The notes: generated from the sequence alone by a model not told the origin. A DNA stretch of 36,896 bases from Verrucomicrobiia bacterium (GCA_030038175.1 JASHPN010000086.1:1-36896); one strand, 5' to 3'. Counted from the first letter of the stretch, positions 8,428-17,411 are shown. Program-made: numbers and translations.

Positions 8428-9651
8428 ATGAAAATTCCTGGGACCAAGACAATTGCCAACGACTTGAACCATAAGGCAAAGCCCTTCAAGGTTGCGCTGT
8501 TGATCGAGAGTTCCCGGACTTATGGCCGCGGTATTTTGCGGGGGATCGCAAAATATGCGCATTTGCGGGGACAATGGTCGTGTTTTGTTGAAGAGCGCGA
8601 ACTGCACAGCGGCATTCCGGCGTGGCTTGGCCAGTGGAAGGGCGATGGCATCATCTGCCGAATCGAGGACCGAAAAATGGCCGCGGCGCTGGTCAAAACG
8701 GGTCTTCCGGTCGTGGATGTGCTGGGAAACGCGCAGTATCCGGGAATATCCGCCTTCGACACAGACGCCGGAGCGGTGGCAAAGCTCGCCGCGGATTTTT
8801 TTCTGAAAGCGGGTTTTCGGCACTTTGGCTTTTGCGGCTACCGGAAGATTCCTTTTTCCGAACGCCGGGAGAAGGCATTTTGCGGGTATCTGGCTGAGAA
8901 GCAAAAAGATGTGCTGGTGTTCGCGCCGCCCTTGCCGCGAGGGGCTCATTCGCACATTCAGGCGATTGAGCGTCACGGCTTGAACATGGAGCATTCCATG
9001 GCGAAATGGCTGGCGAACTTGCCGCGGCCATTGGCGCTTTTCGCCTGCAATGACGTCTGCGCGCAACAGGTGCTAAACGCTTGCCGCGCAAGCGGAATTA
9101 AGATTCCGGAGGAAGTGGCGGTGATGGGGGTGGACAACGACGACGTGCTTTGCTCTCTTTGCGAGCCGCCATTGACGAGCATCGAGCCGGATACCGAGGA
9201 GCTTGGGTTTCGGGCGGCGGCATTACTGGACCAGGCGATGCAGGGCAGTCGGTTGCCGGGCGAAGCCACGCTCATCGCGCCGGTTCGGATTGTTGAGCGC
9301 GCTTCCACAGACATCGTCGCGATCGAAGACTCTGTCACCGTTCAGGCCGTGCGCTATATCCGCGATCATGTGGGCAACGGTATTGCCGTCAAGGACGTGT
9401 TGATGCATGTGGGCCGCTCGCGCACGGATGTCGAGCAACGCTTTCGGCGCTGGCTCGGGAGCAGCATTCATTCGGAAATTCTGCGGCTGCGCATGGACAG
9501 GGTGCAGGGACTTTTGTGTTTGACGAATTTAAATCTCGATCAAATTGCCCGCCACACCGGTTTTGCCACGGCGGCCCACATCTGCCGATTGTTCCAACGT
9601 TATTTTCACCAGACTCCCACGCAATATCGAAAAGGCAGGCAGGCGGAGTGA
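8428..9651 (+). CDS. XylR-like transcriptional regulator (LacI-type sensor + AraC HTH)
   Basis: The 407-residue protein joins a periplasmic-binding-protein-like sugar sensor domain (about residues 20-290) to an AraC-type double helix-turn-helix (about 300-402). The N-terminal signature VALLIESSRTYGRGILRGIA is characteristic of XylR-like regulators. In the sensor domain FACNDVCAQQVL and VAVMGVDNDDVLC follow the LacI/PurR pattern. The C-terminus ends with the AraC element LNLDQIARHTGFATAAHICR and FQRYFHQTPTQYRK. Such proteins usually sense a sugar and activate nearby carbohydrate-use genes. Here the next genes encode a GH59-like and a GH79-like enzyme, which makes them the likely targets. It is the only ATG upstream of the conserved region, so the start is fairly secure despite the weak ribosome binding site. 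Confidence 0.93.
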   Translation: MKIPGTKTIANDLNHKAKPFKVALLIESSRTYGRGILRGIAKYAHLRGQWSCFVEERELHSGIPAWLGQWKGDGIICRIEDRKMAAALVKTGLPVVDVLGNAQYPGISAFDTDAGAVAKLAADFFLKAGFRHFGFCGYRKIPFSERREKAFCGYLAEKQKDVLVFAPPLPRGAHSHIQAIERHGLNMEHSMAKWLANLPRPLALFACNDVCAQQVLNACRASGIKIPEEVAVMGVDNDDVLCSLCEPPLTSIEPDTEELGFRAAALLDQAMQGSRLPGEATLIAPVRIVERASTDIVAIEDSVTVQAVRYIRDHVGNGIAVKDVLMHVGRSRTDVEQRFRRWLGSSIHSEILRLRMDRVQGLLCLTNLNLDQIARHTGFATAAHICRLFQRYFHQTPTQYRKGRQAE

Positions 9652-9686
9652 GATTGTCCCGGTGTCAGTTCCAGGCGGGGGCATAT

Positions 9687-9738
9687 CCGCCGCCGTCCCG
9701 CTCGGAGCGGGACTATGGCGGGACGCGCACATTTTTTT
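9687..9738 (+). terminator. Strong hairpin followed by a T-run after the regulator gene
   Basis: GTCCCGCT (9695-9702), a CGG loop and AGCGGGAC (9706-9713) form a perfect 8-bp stem, with a weaker outer CCGCC/GGCGG pairing. A run of seven T follows at 9732-9738, further away than in a standard intrinsic terminator. It may terminate the regulator transcript or be a dispersed palindromic repeat. Confidence 0.4.
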
Positions 9739-9871
9739 CTGCTTAGGGAGCGCGGAGAGGAAACGAAATATAAGTGATTGATTGTTAGGAAGTTAACGCT
9801 GATTTAAATTTGCCGATTCGTTTCCCGCGGGGCGATTCAGGTTCATTGAGAGAGATTGGCGTGTTAAAACC

Positions 9872-9898
9872 GCCAATGCATTCGCCGACATTGACAAT
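9872..9898. promoter_or_regulatory. Candidate second regulator site before the GH59-like gene
   Basis: GCCAAT (9872-9877) and GACAAT (9893-9898) are exactly 21 bp apart, the same spacing and nearly the same half-site as the GACAATA repeat before the regulator gene. The site lies 34 bp before the GH59-like start. It may be a XylR-like binding site, though a short motif like this can occur by chance. Confidence 0.35.
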
Positions 9899-9931
9899 TG
9901 AGGTTGTGGGGCCAAGAGGGGATAATGGTGG

Positions 9932-12900
9932 ATGCAGTTGGTTGGTCCTATATTCAAAAATGCCGGTTTGTGGTTTCGACCTGCGCGGATGGCGGTCCTG
10001 GTCTTCGCACTTGGTTTGGTGACAGAAAGCAGTTGGTCACAGGTGACCATCATTCTTGATCCACATCTGACCGGCCGAACGTTTGAAGGCATCGGCGCCG
10101 TCAGCGCGGGAGCGTCGTCGCGATTGCTCATTGATTACCCGGAGCCGGAACAAAGCCAGATTCTTGATTTTTTATTCAAGCCCGACTACGGCGCTTCGTT
10201 GCAGCATTTGAAGGTCGAAATCGGCGGCGGTGTCAACTCGACCGATGGCACGGAACCGTCGTTTGAAATGGTTCCCGGAAGCATGAATTTCACGCGCGGT
10301 TATGAATGGTGGCTCATGCAGCAGGCCCAGGCGCGGAATCCGAACATCATCCTGGACTGCCTGGCGTGGGGCGCGCCGGGATGGATCGGCGGCGGCAATT
10401 ACTATTCCTCCGACATGTGCAATTACATCGTGAGTTTTATCGAGGGCGCCCAATCCAATTACGGATTGACCTTCAATTTCACCGGCACGCACAACGAAGC
10501 CGCGGTCAACTCGACGGAGACGGCATGGATAAAACAGCTTCGTTCCACATTGAATGTGAATGGACTGCAAAACGTTCAGTTGGTCGCCGCGGACGAAGGA
10601 GGCGGGACATGGAACATCGTGACCAATACGAATTGCGGTTTGCTGTTCGATACCACGCTGTCCAACGACGTGGCCCGCGTAGGCGCGCATTATCCCGGGC
10701 AAACGAGTCCGGCGGCGGCGCAGACTTGCGGCAAACTGCTTTGGTCCAGCGAAGATGGCATCGGCGGCAGCACCTGGGCGGCCGCCACGAACCTGGCCCG
10801 CATTTTCAATCGCAATTATATCAACGCAAAAATCACCGCCACGGAAATCTGGAGTCCCATCACCAGTTACTATGACATTTTGGCCGCGCCGGATTCGGGG
10901 TTGATGCGCGCGAATACACCGTGGTCGGGCAACTACGACGTCGCTCCCGCGATTTGGGCCACGGCGCATACCACTCAATTTGCCGCGCCGGGATGGACCT
11001 ATCTGGGAGGCAGCGCTTCCGAATTGTTGCCGAACGGCGGGAGCATCGTGACGCTCGTATCCACGAATCAATCTGATTACAGCATCGTGATTGAAACCTC
11101 CGATGCCACGGCGGCGCAAACGATCGCCTTTCGCCTGACCAACGGCCTTTCGACGGCATCGGTAAACGTTTGGGAAACCACTCAGACAAATCAATTCATC
11201 AATGTTGGCCAGGTGACTCCGGCAAACGGAACCTTCAGCTACACGTTTCAACCGGCGGCCATTTACTCGCTCACGACGACGACCGGCCAAACCAAAGGCG
11301 CCGCAACGCCGCCGCCGGCGGCTCCGTTTCCATCGCCATACAAGGACAATTTTGAAAGTTACGCGCCGGGCGCGACGCCGAAATATTTCTCCGACCAGGC
11401 CGGGACCTTTGAGGTGGCGACGCGCGCCGATGGCCAGGGGCAAAGCCTGCGGCAGGTTTCTCCACAAACCGGCATTCGTTGGACGTCGGAGTGGCAGCCA
11501 TACACGTTGATTGGCGACGCCAGTTGGGCGGATTACGACGTGAGCGCTGACGTGCTGGTTGAAACCAATGGCGGCCTGGTGTTTGTGATGGGCCGCGTCG
11601 AAAGCGTGCCGGGATTTACGGACCCGATGCCCCGCGGTTATTGGCTGGCGTTAAACAATGGCACGTCACAATGGCAGCTTTATGCTTCCACCAACCTGCT
11701 TGCTTCCGGCGCGGCGAATTTCGCGACGAACACCTGGCACAATCTCCGGCTGGCGATGCAGGGCGCGTCGCTTCGATGTTATGTTGACTCGATTTTAGTG
11801 GCCAATCTTACGGATTATTCCTACGCGAGCGGAATGTCCGGCCTGGGATGCGGCGGCTGGTACGGCGCGCAGTTCGACAATTTCACGTTACGGCAATTGC
11901 ACAGCGGCGACGTTGACCTGGCTTTGGGCGCGACGGCGAGCGCGTCTTCCGTGTGGGAGAATGAGGCAGAGTATGGACCGGCGATGGCCAATGACGGCAA
12001 TCCGGATACCCGCTGGAACACCGCTTATCCCACGTTATCCAATGAATGGCTGGAGCTGGATTGGCCCGTGCCAATGACGTTTAATCGCACGGCATATTTG
12101 CAATATTTAGGAGGTGGGAACCGCATCTTTGGCTATCAAATTCAACATTGGAACGGCGGCGGCTGGACCGTGGACGTTAACGGCGGCTCGATGGGCGGCT
12201 ATGCCACTGACATTTTCCCAAACGTCACTGCCTCCAAAGTAAGGCTGGTGTTGACCAATATGACGTCGGCCCCATCCATCTATGAGTTTTACGTGTGCAA
12301 TGACACACCGCCGCCCGCGTCCCTTCCCTCCATTTGGATCAATGAATGGATGTCGGACAATACCCACACGCTCGCTGACCCGGCCAACGGCCAATTTGAA
12401 CCGTGGTTTGAATTGTATAACGCCGGGGCCGCCAGTGTGAATCTCGCCGGTTATTACCTCACCAGTTCGCCGACCAATTTGTTTCAGTTTCAAATTCCAT
12501 CGGGTTATTCCCTGCCCGCGGGCGGTTTTTTGCTGGTCTGGGCAGATGGTTTGACGGCGCAAAATTCCGGTTCGGATTTGCACGTCAATTTTTCGCTCGT
12601 ACCCTCGCCCGAGATTGGATTGTTGAACAGCGTTTCACCGGCCGCCCCGCCGGCCGCCGGCAGCTACGTGGAACAATCGCCCATGATCGCTTTGGTCAAC
12701 AGCGCCGGCGAAATCGTGGATGCCGTGGACCTCCTGCCTCAATCCGCCGACGTCAGTAGCGGCAGCAATCCGGACGGCGATCCAGGCATTCTCAACCTGC
12801 TCGTTCCCACGCCCCGGCGGTCAGACGACCAGATTTGGGCGCTGGCAGCGGGATGTTATTCTACAAACGGCGCAATGGTCCTGAATTTCAGCGGGTTTCC

Positions 12901-13060
12901 CTATGCATCAAACCAGATTCAAACCACGGATAATCTGCAAAATCCGGATTGGACAAATCTGGCGATGACCTTTTCCGACGGCCTCGGCGCCTTCAGTTTT
13001 GCCGATACAAATGTGCCCGGCCATGCTCAACGGTTTTATCGCGGAGTGGCATTGCAATGA
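9932..13060 (+). CDS. Secreted GH59 galactocerebrosidase-like protein with discoidin-like and lamin-tail-like modules
   Basis: This is a 1042-residue secreted protein. A signal sequence ends near residue 36 (ESSWSQ), possibly from an internal Met20. Residues 37-655 follow animal galactocerebrosidase closely: FEGIGAVSAGASSRLL, LKVEIGG, TDGTEPS, GYEWWLMQQA, GAHYPG, NYINAKITATEIW, PWSGNY and AHTTQFAAPGW, ending in a lectin-like region (QFDNFTLRQL). Human GALC removes beta-galactose from galactosylceramide. The nucleophile Glu274 (LLWSSEDG) and proton donor Glu189 (GTHNEA) are present, but the Trp of the usual WNE is His187. An F5/8 type C (discoidin)-like domain follows at about 660-790 and a lamin-tail-like domain at about 800-960. 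The last 60 residues end in RFYRGVALQ. The chosen ATG is preceded by AGAGGGG. Substrate is unproven; a plant or microbial beta-galactoside is as likely as a glycolipid. Confidence 0.88.
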   Translation: MQLVGPIFKNAGLWFRPARMAVLVFALGLVTESSWSQVTIILDPHLTGRTFEGIGAVSAGASSRLLIDYPEPEQSQILDFLFKPDYGASLQHLKVEIGGGVNSTDGTEPSFEMVPGSMNFTRGYEWWLMQQAQARNPNIILDCLAWGAPGWIGGGNYYSSDMCNYIVSFIEGAQSNYGLTFNFTGTHNEAAVNSTETAWIKQLRSTLNVNGLQNVQLVAADEGGGTWNIVTNTNCGLLFDTTLSNDVARVGAHYPGQTSPAAAQTCGKLLWSSEDGIGGSTWAAATNLARIFNRNYINAKITATEIWSPITSYYDILAAPDSGLMRANTPWSGNYDVAPAIWATAHTTQFAAPGWTYLGGSASELLPNGGSIVTLVSTNQSDYSIVIETSDATAAQTIAFRLTNGLSTASVNVWETTQTNQFINVGQVTPANGTFSYTFQPAAIYSLTTTTGQTKGAATPPPAAPFPSPYKDNFESYAPGATPKYFSDQAGTFEVATRADGQGQSLRQVSPQTGIRWTSEWQPYTLIGDASWADYDVSADVLVETNGGLVFVMGRVESVPGFTDPMPRGYWLALNNGTSQWQLYASTNLLASGAANFATNTWHNLRLAMQGASLRCYVDSILVANLTDYSYASGMSGLGCGGWYGAQFDNFTLRQLHSGDVDLALGATASASSVWENEAEYGPAMANDGNPDTRWNTAYPTLSNEWLELDWPVPMTFNRTAYLQYLGGGNRIFGYQIQHWNGGGWTVDVNGGSMGGYATDIFPNVTASKVRLVLTNMTSAPSIYEFYVCNDTPPPASLPSIWINEWMSDNTHTLADPANGQFEPWFELYNAGAASVNLAGYYLTSSPTNLFQFQIPSGYSLPAGGFLLVWADGLTAQNSGSDLHVNFSLVPSPEIGLLNSVSPAAPPAAGSYVEQSPMIALVNSAGEIVDAVDLLPQSADVSSGSNPDGDPGILNLLVPTPRRSDDQIWALAAGCYSTNGAMVLNFSGFPYASNQIQTTDNLQNPDWTNLAMTFSDGLGAFSFADTNVPGHAQRFYRGVALQ

Positions 13061-13133
13061 TTCAACTCGGTTTTTTTAACTTGGCAACCGGCTGGGGCTG
13101 TGTTAGATAGGTATGTCGGTCTGAATTCCAACA

Positions 13134-16100
13134 ATGACGGTGTCTATGAAAAAGAGGGAAGCATCGTCCATTGATTTTCTCTCAAAAATCCACCTTTTTG
13201 CCGGTTTTGCGTTATGTCTGGCAAGCCGGCCGTTAATGGCGCAATCGGTAATTTGGAGCGGCGCGGGTGCCGTTGACGGTATCAATACCAATTGGTCGGA
13301 TGCGGCGAATTGGGCGGGGGGTACGCCCGGGCCGGCGACGAATATCTACTTTTTTGATCCCGGCGCGAACAGCGGACAGGGCGTCGTTGACAATATTGTG
13401 AGCAGTAATACTGCCATTTTGTCGCTGAACTATGGCAACACGAACGGGTTTCATACGACGCAAATCAACGCGGGAACGACGCTCAGTGTTTCCAACAACG
13501 CGGGGGACTCTCTTGTTTTTATTGGCACGGGAACGGATAATGGCTCCAACCAACAGTTATATGCCACGATGACGGGTGCGGGGACTTTTGCCGTCGTTGG
13601 AACAAACAGCGGTTCAGTTTTTTCAATCCAGCAATCCTCTGCCACGAACGGGACCCACATGGCCACGTTGGACCTTTCAGGTTTGGCTCAATTTAACCTT
13701 GTTGCAGGGCGGCTGCTGATAGGAGGCAATGGAGGATCGTCGGGCAATGTGAACCGGCCGGCCGGTACGATCTATCTGGCGGGCACGAATACGATTCGGG
13801 TCAACGGCGCGGCGCCGGCGATTGATGTGGGAGACGGGCCTATTGATGGGGCCACTGAGTACGTGTATTTGGGACAGACCAACGCGGTTTTCGCCGATTC
13901 AATCACGATTGCAGGGGAAAAATGCACTGCGAGCCTGGCATTCAATACTTCGCCGGGAGACAACCCGGTCCTTAATTTGAGCGGCAATAGCAATCCCCGC
14001 GTGAACACGCTGGCCGTTGGCGATTTTTCCGCGCAGTCCATAAGTGGTTCAACCGTTTTCGGCACGGTGAATTTAGTGGGCGGGACTGTCAACGCGCAGA
14101 TCAACACCTGCGACGTGGCCGATGGGCAGTCTGGAGATGGCAGCGGCACGACGACAGGCGCCCTGGACCTCGGGAGCGGCGTGTTTGACGTAAATACGCT
14201 GAATGTGGGTTATATCAATTCCAGCAGTGCCATCGGGAATGTGACCGGCACCGTGATGGTGACAAACGGGACCCTTGTGGTGAACGACAATTTGTTGCTG
14301 GCCTATACCCCCGGCGCCACGGCTCTGGTGTCAGGCACGCTGGACATCAGCAACGGCACGGTGCTGGCGAACAGCATCGCAGCCGGCGGCGGCACAAGCG
14401 CCGTGAACTTAAACGGCGGGTTGCTCGTGGTGAGCAATACAATGGGCGCACTGGGCGCGCCTTTGAGTTCCTTGACAGTTTTCGCCGGCGGGACGCTGCA
14501 ATTCGCCATCGCCAACAGTTTGACAAATGCGGTTGTCACCCGTGTCACCGGCGACAACAGCGGCGTGATCAACATCAGCACATTGCCCCTGGTCCTGGCC
14601 TATCCGTCGCAATATCCGCTGATTTATAGTCCGGGCGGCGGCGCCAGCAGGGTCGAGTTTTCCGCGGGCACATTGCCCAATTTGTATCAGGGTTACATTT
14701 CCAATGACAACTCGAGCACGGTATGGCTTGTGATTACCAATGGCCCGCCGGCGCCAAAGCTGGATGAATGGGGCGGGGGAGTGAATGATCATTGGGACAC
14801 GAATACGTTGAACTGGACGAACAGCGGCGTGACCGTGGCTTATCGCGAAGACGACATGACGCTTTTTGATGATGCGGCCGAAACCGGAACGGTGAACCTT
14901 ACGGGAACTACGCAACATACGCCTCTCGCCTGGATGGTTGCCAATAACGCGTTGGACTACGTGTTTGCGGGCAGCAATAGCATTGGCGGCATTGCCGGGC
15001 TGGTTAAATCCGGCGCGGGTTCGTTGACGCTTTTGGAAAGCAACGACGATTTCAGCGGCGGTATCGCGGTGAACGGCGGAACAGTGGTCCTTGATGAACC
15101 GGGCAGCTCGATTTCAGGTGGATTGAGCATCGCCAGTGGCGCAACGGCTCAAATTGGCGACGATGATGCAAATGGCAGCCTGCCTGCGGGTGCGATTACG
15201 AACAACGGAAATTTGGTTTTCAATCAAAACACCTCAGATTTCGTTTCAACGCCGATTACCGGGAGCGGGACTTTAACACAGAAAGGGACGGGCCTGCTCG
15301 AACTGGCCGGCAGCAACTCGTATGCGGGCGATACCGTGATTTTGGCTGGCGCGTTAGCGTTGACCAATAGCGGTTCCATTACGGCCAGCTCAAATATTGA
15401 TATCAACCATGGAACATTGGACGTTTCGGGCGCGACCGGAGGGACGTTGAACTATTTGAATATGACAAATGGCGCCGTTATGGTGGGAGCCACAACGATC
15501 GGCGTCGCGTCTCTGAACCTGGGCGGTTTGAGCAACACCATCAACGTCGCGGCTTTGCCGAATTTTTATTTCTATCCGACGAATGTCATACTGATTCAAT
15601 CAGCCGGTGGCATCAGCGGATACAACTTTGTCCTGGGAAACCTTCCGGCGGGCGCGCCTTTGTATGCCGGCAGGATTGTGCAAAACGAAAACGCGGTGGT
15701 TCTCACGCTTACCAACGGGCCGCTTGAGTTGGTTTCCGCAACGGTGAGTTTTTCCGCGACTGATGCCGGCCTGGCTCTGAACCCGGCATTTTGTGGTTTG
15801 AGTTATGAAAAGAGCGAATTGACGGGCAGCCTGTTTGTTTCAAACGATACTTCGCTGGTGAGCATGTTCAGCCAGATCGCGCCGGCGGTCCTGCGAGTCG
15901 GCGGCAATAGCGTTGACCGGACATGCTGGGGCGGTATTTCAAACGACACACCGATAACGGCCGCCGAGGTGGACGCGTTCGCCGGTTTCGTGAATGCGTT
16001 GCCGGCCAATTGGCGCGTCATTTACGGGATCAATATGTCGGTCAATTCCCCCACCAACTGCGCCGCGGAAGCGGCTTATGTGGCCAATGCGCTGGGGCCG

Positions 16101-17285
16101 CGCCTGCTCGGTTTCGAGATTGGCAACGAACCAAACCTATACAGTGGGAACGGCATTCGTTCGAGTGGTTACACGTATTCTGACTTCCGGTCGCAATGGC
16201 AGGCTCTGGCGGCAGCCATCACCAATACTGTCCCCGGCTGGGCCATCACCAACGGCGGGAATGGCTGGACGCTCACCGGGCCGGCTTCCTCGGGGGACGG
16301 GACAAGCTACACCGAGCTGTTCGCGGGAGACGAAGCAGACGTCATTTCACTGTTGACGCAACATTACTACCGGGCCGGCGGGGGATCGTCGTCGGCCACC
16401 ATGGCCAATCTTTTGCAACCCGATACCGGCTTGCCGGGCACTCTCAGCAAAGTCGTGGGGGCGGCGGCCGCGGCGGATTTGCCATTGGGTTTCCGGATGG
16501 CTGAATGCGGCTCCTTTTCCGACGGCGGCACGCCCAATGTGAGCGATGCCTATGGCTCGGCATTGTGGGCGCTGGATTTTATGTTCACTTGCGCGCTGAA
16601 CGGATGCCAGGGCATCAACTTCCAGGGAGGCGGGGAGGCGGAGATTTATACGCCGATTGTGGATAACGGCACGAATGTCGTCCAGGCCCGGCCGGAATTT
16701 TACGCGTTAAAAATATTTTCGTTAATGTCGCAGGGCAGCATTATTTCTGCCGACGTTGCGCTGGCATCCAATATTAATTTTACCGCGTATGGCGTTCGGC
16801 GCGGCAGCGGCGGCATCAGCGCCCTGTTGAACAACAAAGACACGAATTATGGCGTTCAGGTGAGCATCAATTTAGGGCCGAACGTGGCGGCGGCCCAGGC
16901 GATTGAGTTGACCGGGACCAATCTCAATAGCACCAATGGTTATACTCTCGGCGGTGCGGAGATTTATCCGGATGGATCATGGACCGGCGGCGTTCAGTCC
17001 GTGACTTTCGGGACAAATGGCCAGTTTACGTTCATGGTGCCGCCGATTAGCGCGGTCCTGTTGAACCCGGTTATCTACGGAACGAATATCGCAGTGAGCG
17101 TGGCCGGAAACCAATTGAATTTGAGCTGGCCGACGAATTACCTCGGCTGGCTGCTGCAATCCAATTCCGCGGGCCTGGCGAGCGGCGACTGGTTCACGGT
17201 ACCGGGGTCGGCGGGGACAAATTGCTTTCAAATTACGATTGATCCAGTACAAGGAAACGTGTTCTACCGGCTGGCGGCTCCGTAG
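13134..17285 (+). CDS. Secreted beta-helix protein with PATR repeats and a GH79-like glycosidase domain
   Basis: The 1383-residue protein starts with a signal peptide (ends PLMAQ); the ATG at 13146, which gives MKKREASS, may be the better start. Residues 38-865 are Gly/Asn/Thr-rich repeats of a right-handed beta-helix, including PATR elements (GLVKSGAGSLTLLESNDDFS and LTQKGTGLLELAGSNSYAGD). Residues about 868-1315 resemble GH79 beta-glucuronidase/heparanase: FCGLSYEKSEL, LRVGGNSVDRTCW, VIYGINM, FEIGNEPNLY with acid/base Glu999, and RMAECGSF with nucleophile Glu1124. A beta-sandwich (FYALKIF to AVLLNP) follows. There is no autotransporter barrel. The last 60 residues end in FYRLAAP, like those of the GH59-like and LRR proteins. 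GH79 enzymes release glucuronic acid from glycans such as arabinogalactan proteins or glycosaminoglycans; the actual substrate is unknown. Its gene follows the GH59-like gene by 73 bp. Confidence 0.85.
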   Translation: MTVSMKKREASSIDFLSKIHLFAGFALCLASRPLMAQSVIWSGAGAVDGINTNWSDAANWAGGTPGPATNIYFFDPGANSGQGVVDNIVSSNTAILSLNYGNTNGFHTTQINAGTTLSVSNNAGDSLVFIGTGTDNGSNQQLYATMTGAGTFAVVGTNSGSVFSIQQSSATNGTHMATLDLSGLAQFNLVAGRLLIGGNGGSSGNVNRPAGTIYLAGTNTIRVNGAAPAIDVGDGPIDGATEYVYLGQTNAVFADSITIAGEKCTASLAFNTSPGDNPVLNLSGNSNPRVNTLAVGDFSAQSISGSTVFGTVNLVGGTVNAQINTCDVADGQSGDGSGTTTGALDLGSGVFDVNTLNVGYINSSSAIGNVTGTVMVTNGTLVVNDNLLLAYTPGATALVSGTLDISNGTVLANSIAAGGGTSAVNLNGGLLVVSNTMGALGAPLSSLTVFAGGTLQFAIANSLTNAVVTRVTGDNSGVINISTLPLVLAYPSQYPLIYSPGGGASRVEFSAGTLPNLYQGYISNDNSSTVWLVITNGPPAPKLDEWGGGVNDHWDTNTLNWTNSGVTVAYREDDMTLFDDAAETGTVNLTGTTQHTPLAWMVANNALDYVFAGSNSIGGIAGLVKSGAGSLTLLESNDDFSGGIAVNGGTVVLDEPGSSISGGLSIASGATAQIGDDDANGSLPAGAITNNGNLVFNQNTSDFVSTPITGSGTLTQKGTGLLELAGSNSYAGDTVILAGALALTNSGSITASSNIDINHGTLDVSGATGGTLNYLNMTNGAVMVGATTIGVASLNLGGLSNTINVAALPNFYFYPTNVILIQSAGGISGYNFVLGNLPAGAPLYAGRIVQNENAVVLTLTNGPLELVSATVSFSATDAGLALNPAFCGLSYEKSELTGSLFVSNDTSLVSMFSQIAPAVLRVGGNSVDRTCWGGISNDTPITAAEVDAFAGFVNALPANWRVIYGINMSVNSPTNCAAEAAYVANALGPRLLGFEIGNEPNLYSGNGIRSSGYTYSDFRSQWQALAAAITNTVPGWAITNGGNGWTLTGPASSGDGTSYTELFAGDEADVISLLTQHYYRAGGGSSSATMANLLQPDTGLPGTLSKVVGAAAAADLPLGFRMAECGSFSDGGTPNVSDAYGSALWALDFMFTCALNGCQGINFQGGGEAEIYTPIVDNGTNVVQARPEFYALKIFSLMSQGSIISADVALASNINFTAYGVRRGSGGISALLNNKDTNYGVQVSINLGPNVAAAQAIELTGTNLNSTNGYTLGGAEIYPDGSWTGGVQSVTFGTNGQFTFMVPPISAVLLNPVIYGTNIAVSVAGNQLNLSWPTNYLGWLLQSNSAGLASGDWFTVPGSAGTNCFQITIDPVQGNVFYRLAAP

Positions 17286-17382
17286 TTTTACTCAATTCGC
17301 CATGGATTCTACGGCACTGGAAGCTAAAGAAGAGCGTAACTTGTTATACGGTATTGAATTAACGTTTTTAGATAAATACTTG

Positions 17383-17411
17383 TTGACAAACAATCAAAGT
17401 CATTGTATTCT
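17383..17411 (+). promoter_or_regulatory. Sigma70-type promoter for the DUF2975/XRE pair
   Basis: A consensus -35 box TTGACA (17383-17388), a 17-bp spacer and a -10 box TATTCT (17406-17411) lie 62 bp before the DUF2975 start. The 13-bp sequence around the -35, ACTTGTTGACAAA, is repeated exactly at the fibre-gene promoter near 31803. Confidence 0.7.

Noticed and set aside
10172-11467. Minus-strand frame of 431 codons opposite the GH59-like gene
   Set aside because: The sense strand matches GH59 throughout; the antisense product has no motif.
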